Shown piece after piece: positions 27,566 to 37,505 of a stretch of 64,000 nt of DNA. Location of the stretch: the NCBI GenBank assembly GCA_944379995.1, contig CALWGF010000003.1:1-64000 (forward strand), given 5' to 3'. The DNA is from an uncultured Clostridia bacterium. Lineage in GTDB: Bacteria; Bacillota; Clostridia; Lachnospirales; Anaerotignaceae. Position numbers and translations under genes: made by a program. Each line of letters opens with the position of its first letter. Position 1 is the first letter of the stretch. A model generated the notes under the pieces. The model was given only the letters and a program-made list of their open reading frames with translations. It made no database searches and was not told the DNA's origin.

Positions 27566-27651
27566 TTTTTACACCTCTTTTTAAAAATATTTTTATTTCT
27601 ATAAAAATATGATATACTATTACAGTAAAAAAGTAAATATTGGAGGCTATT

Positions 27652-28434
27652 ATGAATTACATAGTTCTTGATTTGGAATTTAATCAGCCCTTTAGCTTTA
27701 AAACAGGAAAATCATATGAATTAAATCCTGAATGTCCTTTTGAAATAATACAAATAGGTGCAGTAAAATTAAATAATAATTTTGAATTTATAGAAAAATT
27801 CAATTATATGATAAAACCGGAATTCTATAAAAGAATTCACCCTTATGTTGAGAAAATAACAGGTATTACAGAAAAAGATTTAGAAAATAAATGTTATTTT
27901 AAAGAAGCCTTTAATGCTTTTTTAAAATTTATAGGTAATGAAGATAGTGTTTTATGTACTTGGGGTATTGATGATATAAAATCTCTTTATAGAAACATAC
28001 TTGTACATAATATAGATACTGAACTTATAACAAATAAATATATTAATGTACAATCATATGCAACTAAATATCTTAATTATGAAGCAGGAAAAACGATAGG
28101 TCTTAAAAATGCAGTTACAGAACTTAATATAGAAATCGAAAGCAAATTTCATGATGCATTAAATGATGCTGATTATACTGCAAAAATATTTAAAATCGTA
28201 AAACCTAATAAAATTTCTTTTGATACTTTCAATATAATGGATTTAATACGTAAAAAATCTGATAAACGTATAATAAATAATAAGGCTCTTATTGACCATT
28301 TTACAAAAGAACTTGGCAGAGAATTAACTTGTGAAGAAGAAAAAATAATAAAAAAAGCATATAAACTAGGTAGAAATCAAGTATACGATTCTATATATAT
28401 AAAAAAAGCAAAGTCTAAAAAGAAAAATAAATAA
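27652..28434 (+). CDS. DnaQ-like 3'-5' exonuclease (DEDDh)
   Basis: A 260-residue predicted exonuclease. Catalytic acids are seen in VLDLEFNQ (Exo I), TWGIDDIKSL (Exo II) and FHDALNDADYTA (Exo III, the H and D of DEDDh). The linking segment YVEKITGITEKDL is typical. The C-terminal 60 residues are Lys-rich. The layout resembles KapD/Eri-type single-domain exonucleases acting on nucleic-acid ends. The ATG at 27652 follows GGAGG. Confidence 0.85.
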   Translation: MNYIVLDLEFNQPFSFKTGKSYELNPECPFEIIQIGAVKLNNNFEFIEKFNYMIKPEFYKRIHPYVEKITGITEKDLENKCYFKEAFNAFLKFIGNEDSVLCTWGIDDIKSLYRNILVHNIDTELITNKYINVQSYATKYLNYEAGKTIGLKNAVTELNIEIESKFHDALNDADYTAKIFKIVKPNKISFDTFNIMDLIRKKSDKRIINNKALIDHFTKELGRELTCEEEKIIKKAYKLGRNQVYDSIYIKKAKSKKKNK

Positions 28435-28460
28435 GCATCTGTTTTTATACAGATGCTTAT
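28431..28460. terminator. Bidirectional terminator
   Basis: ATAAGCATCTGT/ACAGATGCTTAT with a 6-nt loop, between the exonuclease gene and holA. Confidence 0.88.
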
Positions 28461-28462
28461 TT

Positions 28463-29491
28463 TTATATACTATATTTAAGTATTAATGTTTCAACTGCTA
28501 TTTCTTCATCAATAATACCTGTTTTTATACTTGTATCAATTTCTATACATTCCTCAAGAGCTTTTTTTAATCCTTTTACTGTAAAGTTTTTTGATTGTGC
28601 AAGACATTCACGAACAACAAAGTCCCTTATACCTACCATTGTACCTATACTTTTCATGTCCTCACCTGCATTATAAAGTATCATACATTGTAATATAAGT
28701 CTAAACTGACGTACAACCATATAAAGTATCATTGCAGGATATTCTTTCATCATAATAAGATTTTTATATATTGTAAGAGCTTTTTCCGGTTTTCTTCTTC
28801 CTATTGCACCAACAAGGTCAAATATTTTTGTTTCAAGTGATTTTGTACATATATCATCAATATCTTTAACAGTTACTTCTTCATTTTCCTTTTTGTATGA
28901 CTCAAGTTTTTCAAGTTCTCTTGAAAGATTTTCAAGTTCTCCACCTGCACTTCTAATAAGATATGAAGCAGTAGCCCTTGATATTAATATTTTATATTTT
29001 TTTAAACTTTTTATTATCCAATCAATAATTTCTTTTTCTTCTGGTGTTTTAAATTCACATATATAACCTATTTTTGAAAATGTTTTATATATTTTTTTTC
29101 TTTTATCAATTTCATCTTCAGAAAATATAACACATACAGTATCAGGAAGATTTTTTATATATTCTTCAATAGCATTAATATCTGTATTACCACTTTTTTC
29201 GTTGTCGTCTTCATCATCTGATTTTTTATTACCTTTAAAATATCCACTATTTCTAACTATAAGTAATTTTTTATCACTAAAAAAAGGCATTGTTTCACAA
29301 AAATCTGATATTTTTTCAAAACTTACATTCTTATCTTCAATACACATATAATTCATCATTTCAAAAGCAGGGTCAATAATTGCTTTTTTTAATCTTTCTT
29401 CATATGCCTTTTTTAAGAAATTTTCTGTTCCGTAAAAAAGATAACATTTCTTTATATCATTAGATTTTATCTGTTTCTGTATCTCTTTCAT
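28463..29491 (-). CDS. holA: DNA polymerase III delta subunit
   Basis: A 342-residue clamp-loader subunit that opens the sliding clamp. N-terminal CYLFYGTENFLKK and the AAA+-like layout without a Walker A lysine fit HolA, as do the helical clamp-loader collar and the position after comEC. Last gene of the comEA-to-holA run, 4 bp after comEC, with GGAGTAA inside the comEC end. Confidence 0.92.
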   Translation of the reverse strand: MKEIQKQIKSNDIKKCYLFYGTENFLKKAYEERLKKAIIDPAFEMMNYMCIEDKNVSFEKISDFCETMPFFSDKKLLIVRNSGYFKGNKKSDDEDDNEKSGNTDINAIEEYIKNLPDTVCVIFSEDEIDKRKKIYKTFSKIGYICEFKTPEEKEIIDWIIKSLKKYKILISRATASYLIRSAGGELENLSRELEKLESYKKENEEVTVKDIDDICTKSLETKIFDLVGAIGRRKPEKALTIYKNLIMMKEYPAMILYMVVRQFRLILQCMILYNAGEDMKSIGTMVGIRDFVVRECLAQSKNFTVKGLKKALEECIEIDTSIKTGIIDEEIAVETLILKYSI

Positions 29492-29495
29492 ATGA

Positions 29496-31805
29496 TTACT
29501 CCGTTTCGATTGCAGGTATTATTTTATAATAATCTTTATGTAAATTTATTGTTATATCTTTATTAACTGATGTATTATAATATTTTATTGCATATTTATC
29601 AAGTATATTTTTAATCTTATTGGAAATATCTTCTTTTGAAGATGAAATTGCATATTCAACATCTATATTTTTTACAAAATTTTCAGTAAATGAGTTATCA
29701 TTACCATTATTTTGTATTTTAATAATATCAGCTTTAATATTGTTATTTGACAAAATTATATTTTCATCTTGCTCATTTATATTTCCTGTAAAAAGTATAC
29801 TATTATTTCTATCATTAAGTTTAATTACAATAGAACCATGTATTTCATTGCCATCATAAATATGACTTTCAGTAATAGGATATAAAATTTCAAAATTTAT
29901 ATTTTCATTTATATTTATAATATCTGATGATGACATTTTATATAATGGTATATTTCTTTCATTTATACTTTCAATAAGACGTGTATATAATCCTGTTTTT
30001 GCAAAATTATAATCTGACATAACAACAGCACTAACATCAAAGTTTTCTATTAGTTCTATTGCACCTTTACAATTTTTCTCTAATGTATTTGATATAAAAA
30101 GTATATCAACATTTTTAATACGTTTATATTCAAGATAAGGTATAACATTATTAACAGCTGTATTACTCCCAAAATCCATAAAATGACCACCGCCATCTAT
30201 AACAGCAGTAAAGCCATCATATGTATTATATACAGCAGCATCACCCTCTCCTACATCTATAAAAGTAACAGTATTTTTCTTTAAAATATAATCCATATTA
30301 ATAGAAATACAAAAGAGTATTGAAAATATTATAGCTATATATTTAAAATATTTTGTTTTTATAAACATATATGATATTGTTATTGCTATGTAAAATAATA
30401 ATACCGAAATAATATCTATACTTCCTATTTTAATATACATATAATTTGATTTTTCTGTTATAGCTGCAAGTTTTTCTGTAAAATTTATAAGTACAAATAC
30501 AGCACCACTAAAAAATATACCAACAGATATATTTATAAATGATAATGCTACTGCTATCATTCCCAATATTACAATAAAACCTGCTATTGGTATAATAACA
30601 ATATTTAATATTATACCTGCAACAGAAACACCATAAAAATAATAAATACATAAAGGTACAGTCATAATATAAGCACCCATTGACACAAATAAAACTGACT
30701 TAACTATTTTATTAATATTGTCAAATTTATTGGAAAGTTCTATTCCTGCACCTACTCCTGTTATTGCTAAAAATGAAAGCTGAAAACCAATACTATATAA
30801 ACTCTTTGGAGATACCAAAAGTATAATCAAAGCAGCTATTCCAACAGAATTAAGTAAATCACTTTCTTCTCTTATTACATTTCCAAAAAGTATTATAATT
30901 GTCATAATACAGGCACGTACAACAGAAGGCGTACAGCCACAGAAAACTGTAAACAATATTATAAAAGGTATTGTTATAATAGAAGCTGTTCTTTTTCTTA
31001 ATTTCATAATTTTATAAAAAATAAAGTATATAAATCCTGAAACAACAGACATATGCAAACCTGAAACAGCCAATATATGACTTATACCAGCTTTTTCAAA
31101 AATATCAGTATAATAATCATCAATATAATTCTTTTCGCCAGTAATCATAGCTTTTAATATTCCACCTTCTCTTATAGGTAACATATTATCTATTTTACTG
31201 TTTATAATCTCTCTAAACACAACTAAATAATAATTAAAATCTTTTATAACATCATAAGATATAATTTCTAATGTATCAGCATATACTTTATACTCTATTC
31301 CTTCATAATACATATAATTACTTTCAGAAAACATACCAGAAAAATTAGAATTTTCTCCCTTTTCAAGAACCCCATATACCTTTATTTTCATACCATGTGT
31401 TATATCAGTAATTTTATCATATACAACAGATATATTCATAGAACTTTCATCCATAATTTTATCATCATATATTTTATTTGCATTTAACTCAATAATTGTA
31501 TATCCATTTTCTGATACATATATACTTTTAACAATTCCCTCAATATGTACTTCTGTTTCATTTTCGCAAAAACTTTCACAATTTAATGATATAGGCTTTT
31601 TATCATATGTAGCAAAACAAAATCCTATTACACTTATAATAGTAAATATAAAAAATATTTTTAATTTATTAAATTTCATAAATACTGCTTCAGATATTAA
31701 TACAAGAATAAAAGACAGGACAATACCTGATTTTTCATTCAGATAATGCCCTGCCAAAAGTCCTAATATATAATAAATTGCAGCATAAATTATAGGTCTT
31801 TTCAT
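29496..31805 (-). CDS. comEC: ComEC/Rec2 DNA-uptake channel protein
   Basis: A polytopic membrane protein (about 769 residues). An N-terminal DUF4131-type region is followed by a competence core (HILAVSGLHMSVVSGF near 245, FCGCTPSVVRA near 295). After several more helices there is a metallo-beta-lactamase-like C-terminal domain (FIDVGEGDAAVY, VIDGGG). ComEC carries transforming ssDNA across the membrane. In the C-terminal domain the usual HxHxDH metal site is not evident (ISNTLEKNCKGA), so nuclease activity is doubtful. The ATG at 31805 follows the gerM stop. Confidence 0.92.
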   Translation of the reverse strand: MKRPIIYAAIYYILGLLAGHYLNEKSGIVLSFILVLISEAVFMKFNKLKIFFIFTIISVIGFCFATYDKKPISLNCESFCENETEVHIEGIVKSIYVSENGYTIIELNANKIYDDKIMDESSMNISVVYDKITDITHGMKIKVYGVLEKGENSNFSGMFSESNYMYYEGIEYKVYADTLEIISYDVIKDFNYYLVVFREIINSKIDNMLPIREGGILKAMITGEKNYIDDYYTDIFEKAGISHILAVSGLHMSVVSGFIYFIFYKIMKLRKRTASIITIPFIILFTVFCGCTPSVVRACIMTIIILFGNVIREESDLLNSVGIAALIILLVSPKSLYSIGFQLSFLAITGVGAGIELSNKFDNINKIVKSVLFVSMGAYIMTVPLCIYYFYGVSVAGIILNIVIIPIAGFIVILGMIAVALSFINISVGIFFSGAVFVLINFTEKLAAITEKSNYMYIKIGSIDIISVLLFYIAITISYMFIKTKYFKYIAIIFSILFCISINMDYILKKNTVTFIDVGEGDAAVYNTYDGFTAVIDGGGHFMDFGSNTAVNNVIPYLEYKRIKNVDILFISNTLEKNCKGAIELIENFDVSAVVMSDYNFAKTGLYTRLIESINERNIPLYKMSSSDIININENINFEILYPITESHIYDGNEIHGSIVIKLNDRNNSILFTGNINEQDENIILSNNNIKADIIKIQNNGNDNSFTENFVKNIDVEYAISSSKEDISNKIKNILDKYAIKYYNTSVNKDITINLHKDYYKIIPAIETE

Positions 31806-31807
31806 AA

Positions 31808-32758
31808 TCAATCACCATATGTTAAATCTGCTTCAAATAGTGTACTAAAATCAATATGTCCTTTAAAATTCTGTTGTTTCTCCCCTTCAATTAAAAATTG
31901 TACTTTTTTAATATTTTCAAGTTCAGTAAGAGAATTAACAATAGAATATATTGTAAACCATTCACCAGTAGAACCACCTGTATGTTTTGTTACAAAATCA
32001 CTACTAAGGTCTACATAGCATATGCCATCTGTTGTTTCTGTTTTTATACTTCTAAGTTTTGTTTCAGAAGGAACAGTTGCATAATTGCCTTCTACTTTAG
32101 GACCTTTTATAAGCTCCTCTATTATATATTTTTCAAGAGGTTCATTTGGATTTACTTCTATTTGTCTTTCTTCAATATTAAATGCAGTAGCATCTTTATT
32201 TGCAAAATATAATTTTACTGTTTTATAATTTTTAGGTTCTGGAGATATACTAGGAGTTGTTATATAATCTTCAGAACTCATAAGACCAATAGGCTCTCCT
32301 TCAGAATTTTTTATTTCAAAACCTTCTACTGTAATTCTAACATAATCTATAAAATCAAGACCTGATAGTGTATTTACTATGGCTGCTCTAACCATAAGCT
32401 CCTCACCATATGATAAATCATTATATTCTGAAGATACATCAACTGTTATAACATTCTTATCAATATTTACACTTTTAAATTCAACTTCTTCTGGTATAAT
32501 GCCAACAAGTGCCTCATCTCTTGGACCTAGTTTTAATTCTTCAAGTACAGATATAACTATATCTTCATTTGTTTCGCCTTTTATTTCATGTCTTTCACTT
32601 TTCATAAGCGATGTTTTTACTTCTTTAAAATATACATCTATACCAACATCTATCATATCATTTTTATTAGTTATATAACGTACTCCAAAAAAGCAACCTA
32701 TAAATAATAATACAATAAATATACTTAATACAATATTTCTAAACATTTTTTTGGTCAA
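31808..32758 (-). CDS. gerM: GerM-like protein with two GerMN domains
   Basis: A 316-residue membrane-anchored protein. A single N-terminal hydrophobic segment (about 8-27) ends in FIGC, close to but not a standard lipobox. Two GerMN domains follow (about 60-155 and 180-300). GerM functions in sporulation and germination in Bacillus. The TTG start has GGGGGTG at 8 bp; the in-frame ATG 12 bp later is too far from it. Here it sits between a two-component system and comEC. Confidence 0.85.
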   Translation of the reverse strand: MTKKMFRNIVLSIFIVLLFIGCFFGVRYITNKNDMIDVGIDVYFKEVKTSLMKSERHEIKGETNEDIVISVLEELKLGPRDEALVGIIPEEVEFKSVNIDKNVITVDVSSEYNDLSYGEELMVRAAIVNTLSGLDFIDYVRITVEGFEIKNSEGEPIGLMSSEDYITTPSISPEPKNYKTVKLYFANKDATAFNIEERQIEVNPNEPLEKYIIEELIKGPKVEGNYATVPSETKLRSIKTETTDGICYVDLSSDFVTKHTGGSTGEWFTIYSIVNSLTELENIKKVQFLIEGEKQQNFKGHIDFSTLFEADLTYGD

Positions 32759-32778
32759 TGGAAAACACCCCCTGACTT

Positions 32779-34281
32779 TTATACAGTTTCTGTTGTTTTA
32801 ACATTATGTCTTAAAGGAATTCTAACTACAAATGTTGTACCTTCATTTTCTTTACTTGTAACTTTAATACTTCCATTATGCATAAGAACTGTTGAATGAG
32901 TTATTGAAAGTCCTAATCCTGTACCACCTGTTTCTCTGTCACGAGTTTTATCAACACGATAAAATCTATTAAATATTTTACCAAGTTCTTCTTCAGCAAT
33001 TCCTATACCAGTATCTACAACTTTAAAAAATGCATTTTGATGGTCACAATCTACATATACAGTTACTGTTCCTCCATTATCTGTATATTTTATACCGTTC
33101 TCAATAAGATTAGATATAGCAAGAGTAAATTTTGTTACATCAACCTCTGCTACAACTTCTTTATCAGCTATAAGCTCAAGATAAATATCTTTTGCCAATG
33201 CAAGAGGAGAAAGTCTTTTTACTATTTCTTTACAAAGTTTAACCATATCTGTTGATTGATATTTTATAGGAATTTCTCTTTGGTCAAGTTTAACAAGTGT
33301 AAGCAAATCATTTATTATTTCTGTCATTCTATCTACTTCAGAATTAATATCTTGTAAAAATTCCACATACATTTCTTTTGGTACTTCCTCTTGAAGAAGT
33401 ATTGACTCACTTAAAACTTTTATAGAACTTAAAGGAGTTTTAAGTTCATGGGATACATTAGAAACAAAAGTTTGTCTTGTACTTTCCACTTGTTCAAGTT
33501 TATCTGCCATATTATTACAGGCTTCTGCAAGGTCAGATATTTCATTATGACTTCTTTTATTAACTATTACTCTTTGGTCAAGATGACCTTCAGACATTTT
33601 TTTAATTACAGCAAGCATATTTTTAAGAGGCTCTGTTGTTATTTGCGACATAAAAAACATTATAATTCCTGATATTATAACAACACCACAAAGAAGTATT
33701 ATAACTTGTTTTTGAATATCACCTATTGTATCAAATATGTCTGATGCTGAGTCTGATATAAGTACTGCTCCTATTTGTTTTGAATTATCATCAACTATTG
33801 TAACTGCTGCATATATAACTTCTCCAGCTTGTTCTCTTGCAATATCTTTATTATCAAGTGACTCTACAACCTCAGGAAGTACAACAGTTTTACCTATAAT
33901 AGTTTTATTAGAGTCATTTACAACTGTTCCTTTTGAGTCTAATACAACAATTCTATATCCACCTTGACGACTTGTTTCTTGAATATCATAATCAAAAAGT
34001 TCTTTTTTGCTTTCGTCAAAAAGATAATTCATAACTGTTATATGACCTGATATAACATTAGCTTGACTAAGCATTTCTTTTTTTCTTTCTTCTATATAAT
34101 ATTTATCCATTGTTCGAAATATTGTACTTGTAAAAAATAAAAGTGGAACAAAACCTATAAATATATAAGTAGCTAAAAGAGTCCATCTAAGACTTTTGAA
34201 TGGTTTTTTACCTTTAGTTAAAATAATAACCAACTCCCCATTTTGTGAATATATACTTTGGCTCACTTGGTTTTTCTTCAA
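32779..34281 (-). CDS. Membrane sensor histidine kinase (PhoR/WalK-like)
   Basis: About 500 residues. A first membrane segment (LLATYIFIGFVPLLFF), an extracytoplasmic region of about 130 residues, a second membrane segment, a HAMP domain, HisKA (NVSHELKTPLSSIK) and an HATPase with GTGLGLSIT. No PAS domain is visible. The start is uncertain: the TTG at 34281 overlaps the response-regulator gene by 68 bp and has a weak ribosome site; a GTG at 34266 is possible. It pairs with the upstream regulator. Confidence 0.9.
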   Translation of the reverse strand: MKKNQVSQSIYSQNGELVIILTKGKKPFKSLRWTLLATYIFIGFVPLLFFTSTIFRTMDKYYIEERKKEMLSQANVISGHITVMNYLFDESKKELFDYDIQETSRQGGYRIVVLDSKGTVVNDSNKTIIGKTVVLPEVVESLDNKDIAREQAGEVIYAAVTIVDDNSKQIGAVLISDSASDIFDTIGDIQKQVIILLCGVVIISGIIMFFMSQITTEPLKNMLAVIKKMSEGHLDQRVIVNKRSHNEISDLAEACNNMADKLEQVESTRQTFVSNVSHELKTPLSSIKVLSESILLQEEVPKEMYVEFLQDINSEVDRMTEIINDLLTLVKLDQREIPIKYQSTDMVKLCKEIVKRLSPLALAKDIYLELIADKEVVAEVDVTKFTLAISNLIENGIKYTDNGGTVTVYVDCDHQNAFFKVVDTGIGIAEEELGKIFNRFYRVDKTRDRETGGTGLGLSITHSTVLMHNGSIKVTSKENEGTTFVVRIPLRHNVKTTETV

Positions 34282-34903
34282 TTTTTTCTCTAAGCCTTCT
34301 TACATGAACATCAACAGTTCTTACATCTCCCGGATAATCATAACCCCATACAGTATCAAGAAGATTTTCTCTACTATATACTTTTCCCGGATTTTCCATA
34401 AAAAGTTCAAGAAGGTCAAATTCTTTTGCTGTAAGGTTAGTTTCTTTACCATCTATAAATACACGTCTGCTTTCATATTCAAGCTCAAGACCTCTTATTT
34501 TAAGAGTTTTTGCGGTTTCTTTAACAGGTACTGTTTTTTTGATACTTCTTCTTAATATAGCCTTTATTCTTGCTTTAAGTTCCAATATATTAAAAGGCTT
34601 TGTTATATAATCGTCTGCACCATATTCAAGTCCCATAATTTTGTCCATATCTTCACCTTTAGCAGTAACCATTATTATAGGTACTTGTGAAAATTCTCTT
34701 GTTTGCTGACAAACATCAAGACCGTCCATTTTTGGTAACATAACATCTAATACAATAAGGTCAAAGTCCCCTTCTTTTATAAGATTAAGAGCTTCTTCAC
34801 CATCATAGGCAGAAGTCACTTCCATTCCATCTTGTTCAAGGGAAAACTTTATGCCTTTTACAATAAGTTTTTCATCATCTACAACTAAAATTTTATAAGC
34901 CAT
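34214..34903 (-). CDS. OmpR/PhoB-family response regulator
   Basis: 229 residues. The receiver domain has the acidic pocket DDE, phospho-acceptor Asp53 (VLDVMLPKMDG), Thr in VTAKG and Lys in ITKPF. A winged-helix DNA-binding domain ends in VHVRRLREKI...GVGYYF. WalR- or PhoP-like in general layout. Starts after TAGGAGG, 13 bp beyond comEA. Its targets are unknown. Confidence 0.93.
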   Translation of the reverse strand: MAYKILVVDDEKLIVKGIKFSLEQDGMEVTSAYDGEEALNLIKEGDFDLIVLDVMLPKMDGLDVCQQTREFSQVPIIMVTAKGEDMDKIMGLEYGADDYITKPFNILELKARIKAILRRSIKKTVPVKETAKTLKIRGLELEYESRRVFIDGKETNLTAKEFDLLELFMENPGKVYSRENLLDTVWGYDYPGDVRTVDVHVRRLREKIEEKPSEPKYIFTKWGVGYYFN

Positions 34904-34916
34904 TTTTACCTCCTAG

Positions 34917-35546
34917 TTATTCTAAAGTAATAAAATCTTTTATTTTTTCAAAAGTTTTATCACCTACACCATAAACATTTTTTATTTCCTCAATATTTTT
35001 AAATCCACCATTGCTTTCTCTATACTCAATAATTCTATCCGATAAAGCATCTCCTATACTTGGAAGAACCATAATTTCTTCTTTTGTAGCAGTATTTATA
35101 TTTATACCATTTGAAAGAACAACATCTTCGGCTGTTTCGCTATCATTTGGCACATTTCTTTCTTGTATAGCTTCACTATAAATTATACATATTTCTCCGG
35201 AATTCTCAATTACAAAATTCTGACCATTAAATAATGGCATATCTAAATATTCATAAGAAACATTAACATTTTCCAAAAGTCCTCCTGCTTTATGTATAAG
35301 CTCTTTAAGAGTTTCATTATTACTCATATTATATACATTAGGATTATGTACACTTCCACTTATCTCAACATATATATTATCTTCATAATTAGATTTTAAT
35401 TCTTCATTAGAACTAATATTATTATCAAATAAAACAGCCCCAAAATTATTATTTATATAATCTTTATACCATATTCCCGAAAAAAGTATTAATATACAAA
35501 TATATATAATTTTAATATTATTTCTTAAGAAAATATTAAATTTCAA
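34917..35546 (-). CDS. comEA: ComEA-like DNA receptor
   Basis: A 209-residue protein anchored by one N-terminal membrane helix (about 10-25), with an SLBB domain (YVEISGSVHNPNVY, about 55-125) and a C-terminal double helix-hairpin-helix (ININTATKEEIMVLPSIGDALSDRII). ComEA binds dsDNA outside the membrane and passes it to ComEC. The start is TTG. It is the first gene of an operon that ends in holA, with comEC four genes downstream rather than next door. Confidence 0.9.
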   Translation of the reverse strand: MKFNIFLRNNIKIIYICILILFSGIWYKDYINNNFGAVLFDNNISSNEELKSNYEDNIYVEISGSVHNPNVYNMSNNETLKELIHKAGGLLENVNVSYEYLDMPLFNGQNFVIENSGEICIIYSEAIQERNVPNDSETAEDVVLSNGININTATKEEIMVLPSIGDALSDRIIEYRESNGGFKNIEEIKNVYGVGDKTFEKIKDFITLE

Positions 35547-35594
35547 AATTTAACCACTTCCACTCATAAAAAAGTTTTTATTTTTGAGAAAATC

Positions 35595-35603
35595 TGATAT
35601 AAT
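35595..35603 (+). promoter_or_regulatory. Extended -10 promoter of the carboxypeptidase gene
   Basis: TGATATAAT (TGn plus TATAAT) 48 bp before the start codon; the -35 is poor, as expected for extended -10 promoters. Confidence 0.45.
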
Positions 35604-35650
35604 AGATAATTGTATTAAATCATTTAAAATATATTTTTAAGGAGAAAAAA

Positions 35651-37051
35651 ATGAGAACAGCTTTTTTAAAACTTTTCATTTTATTATATATTTTTTCTGC
35701 TAATATTTCCACAGTTTATGCAGAAAAAAATACCAATTTGTCATCTATTGAAAATACAGCCGAAAAAACTTCTCTTATAGACGAAAATGCTTCTCTTAAT
35801 ATTATAGGTGAAAGTGCCATACTTATGGACGCTTCAACAGGCGAAATACTCTATGAAAAAAACATGCATGAACAACTTTATCCTGCTAGTATTACAAAAC
35901 TTATGACTGTACTTTTAGCATTTGAATATGGAAAACTTGATGAAACTGTTACATTCTCCGAAGATGCTATTTTTGGTATAGAAAGAAATAGCAGTCATAT
36001 AGCACTTGATGTTGGTGAACAAATAACTCTTGAACAATGTCTTTATGCAATACTTTTACAATCTGCTAATGAAGCATCTTTAGGTGTTGCAGAACATATA
36101 GGTGGTTCAAAAGAAGGTTTTGCCAAAATGATGAATGATAGAGCAAAAGAGCTTGGTTGTAAAAATACAAACTTTGTAAATCCTAATGGACTTCATGATG
36201 ATAATCACTATACATCATCTTATGACATGGCTCTTATTGCTAAAGAAGTATTAAAATATGATAAATTCAAAGAAATAATATCTACATTAAAATATGAAAT
36301 ACCTCCAACAAACAAACAACCAGAAACAAGATATTTATATGCACAACATCAAATGATAAAACCACCTTCAATATATGTTTATGAAGGCTGCGAAGGCGGT
36401 AAAACAGGCTTTACAAATCAAGCCCTCAATACTTTAGTAACATATGCAAAAAGAGATAATACAGAGCTTATAGCTGTTGTTTTAAAAGATACAGGTGCAA
36501 ATACTTATGTTGATACTAAAACACTTTTTGATTATGGTTTTGAAAACTATGAAACATTAACTGCATTTTCATCTGATGAATTTAAAACAAGTGAAAATAT
36601 AACTCAAACATATAAAAAAGATTTTATTGACTTAGGTATGCTTGATATAACAGCTAAAAACAATGTATATGCAACTGTTAAAAAGTCTGAAAACAAACCA
36701 GAGTATACACAAAAATTAAATATAAATAAAGAAAATCTTATTCCTACAATTAATGAAGGTGACTCTGTTGGTACATTAGATATATATAATGGTGATACTT
36801 TAGTAGGTTCTTCTACACTTATAGCAACAAAAACTATTGAAGCAATACCAGAAGCAGAACTTGAGGCACAATATAAAGAAAAAGTAAAAAATATTATATT
36901 TTATGTATTAAAAATTGTAGTAATTATAGCATTGATTATATTAATAATATTTATTATAAACCAAAAGAATAAAGAACGAATTAGATTAATAACTAGACGT
37001 AAAAACAGACAAAAAAAATATAATATGAACAGAAGAAGAACTATAAAATAA
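35651..37051 (+). CDS. D-alanyl-D-alanine carboxypeptidase (S11, DacF-like)
   Basis: A 466-residue penicillin-binding protein with a signal peptide (about 1-24). The serine peptidase domain has SITK (Ser80, Lys83), SAN (138-140) and KTG (251-253). A C-terminal beta-rich domain and, near the end, a membrane helix (IIFYVLKIVVIIALIILIIF) are followed by a basic tail. It trims the terminal D-Ala of peptidoglycan stem peptides on the outer face of the membrane. A C-terminal transmembrane helix is typical of clostridial homologues. Confidence 0.93.
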   Translation: MRTAFLKLFILLYIFSANISTVYAEKNTNLSSIENTAEKTSLIDENASLNIIGESAILMDASTGEILYEKNMHEQLYPASITKLMTVLLAFEYGKLDETVTFSEDAIFGIERNSSHIALDVGEQITLEQCLYAILLQSANEASLGVAEHIGGSKEGFAKMMNDRAKELGCKNTNFVNPNGLHDDNHYTSSYDMALIAKEVLKYDKFKEIISTLKYEIPPTNKQPETRYLYAQHQMIKPPSIYVYEGCEGGKTGFTNQALNTLVTYAKRDNTELIAVVLKDTGANTYVDTKTLFDYGFENYETLTAFSSDEFKTSENITQTYKKDFIDLGMLDITAKNNVYATVKKSENKPEYTQKLNINKENLIPTINEGDSVGTLDIYNGDTLVGSSTLIATKTIEAIPEAELEAQYKEKVKNIIFYVLKIVVIIALIILIIFIINQKNKERIRLITRRKNRQKKYNMNRRRTIK

Positions 37052-37054
37052 TAA

Positions 37055-37080
37055 AAAACCGGATTTATAAATCCGGTTTT
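37055..37080. terminator. Bidirectional terminator
   Basis: AAAACCGGATTT/AAATCCGGTTTT palindrome between converging genes. Confidence 0.9.
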
Positions 37081-37505
37081 TTATTTAGGATTTCAAGTGC
37101 TTTTTTATATTTTTCTATTCTTTTAATATCTTTTTCAGATATATTATTAAGTCGTGTAATATCACTATTATGAATAATATCCTCTTTTTTTACTGCACAT
37201 GCAATGTCATTACATTTAATTTTATTAATATACTCCATATAATCATCATTTTTATTACGAGTAAGATATATAAGTGCTTCTATTATATCTTCTGGTATAC
37301 CCTCTTTTATTAAATCATCAAATGTTAATTCGGTATCCTCAACAACATCATGTAAAAGTGCTGCAACCGTTGTTTTTTCATCTTCCATTTTTTCAGCAAT
37401 ACATAATGGGTGTATTATATAAGGAACACCACCTTTATCATATTTATCCTTATGAGCATTATAAGCTATATTCATAGCCTTTTTAGTTAAATTTGTATAT
37501 ATCAT
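37065..37505 (-). CDS. Single-domain RelA/SpoT-type HD hydrolase (MESH1/SAH-like)
   Basis: A 146-residue HD phosphohydrolase matching only the hydrolase domain of RelA/SpoT: GGVPYIIHPLCIA (His), ALLHDVVEDTELT (HD and ED) and a later VKKEDIIHNSDITRL (Asp, Asn). Single-domain members remove pyrophosphate from (p)ppGpp or related nucleotides. The substrate here is inferred. Its ATG overlaps the ybaK stop by 4 bp, so the two are cotranslated. Confidence 0.78.
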   Translation of the reverse strand: MIYTNLTKKAMNIAYNAHKDKYDKGGVPYIIHPLCIAEKMEDEKTTVAALLHDVVEDTELTFDDLIKEGIPEDIIEALIYLTRNKNDDYMEYINKIKCNDIACAVKKEDIIHNSDITRLNNISEKDIKRIEKYKKALEILNKKPDL

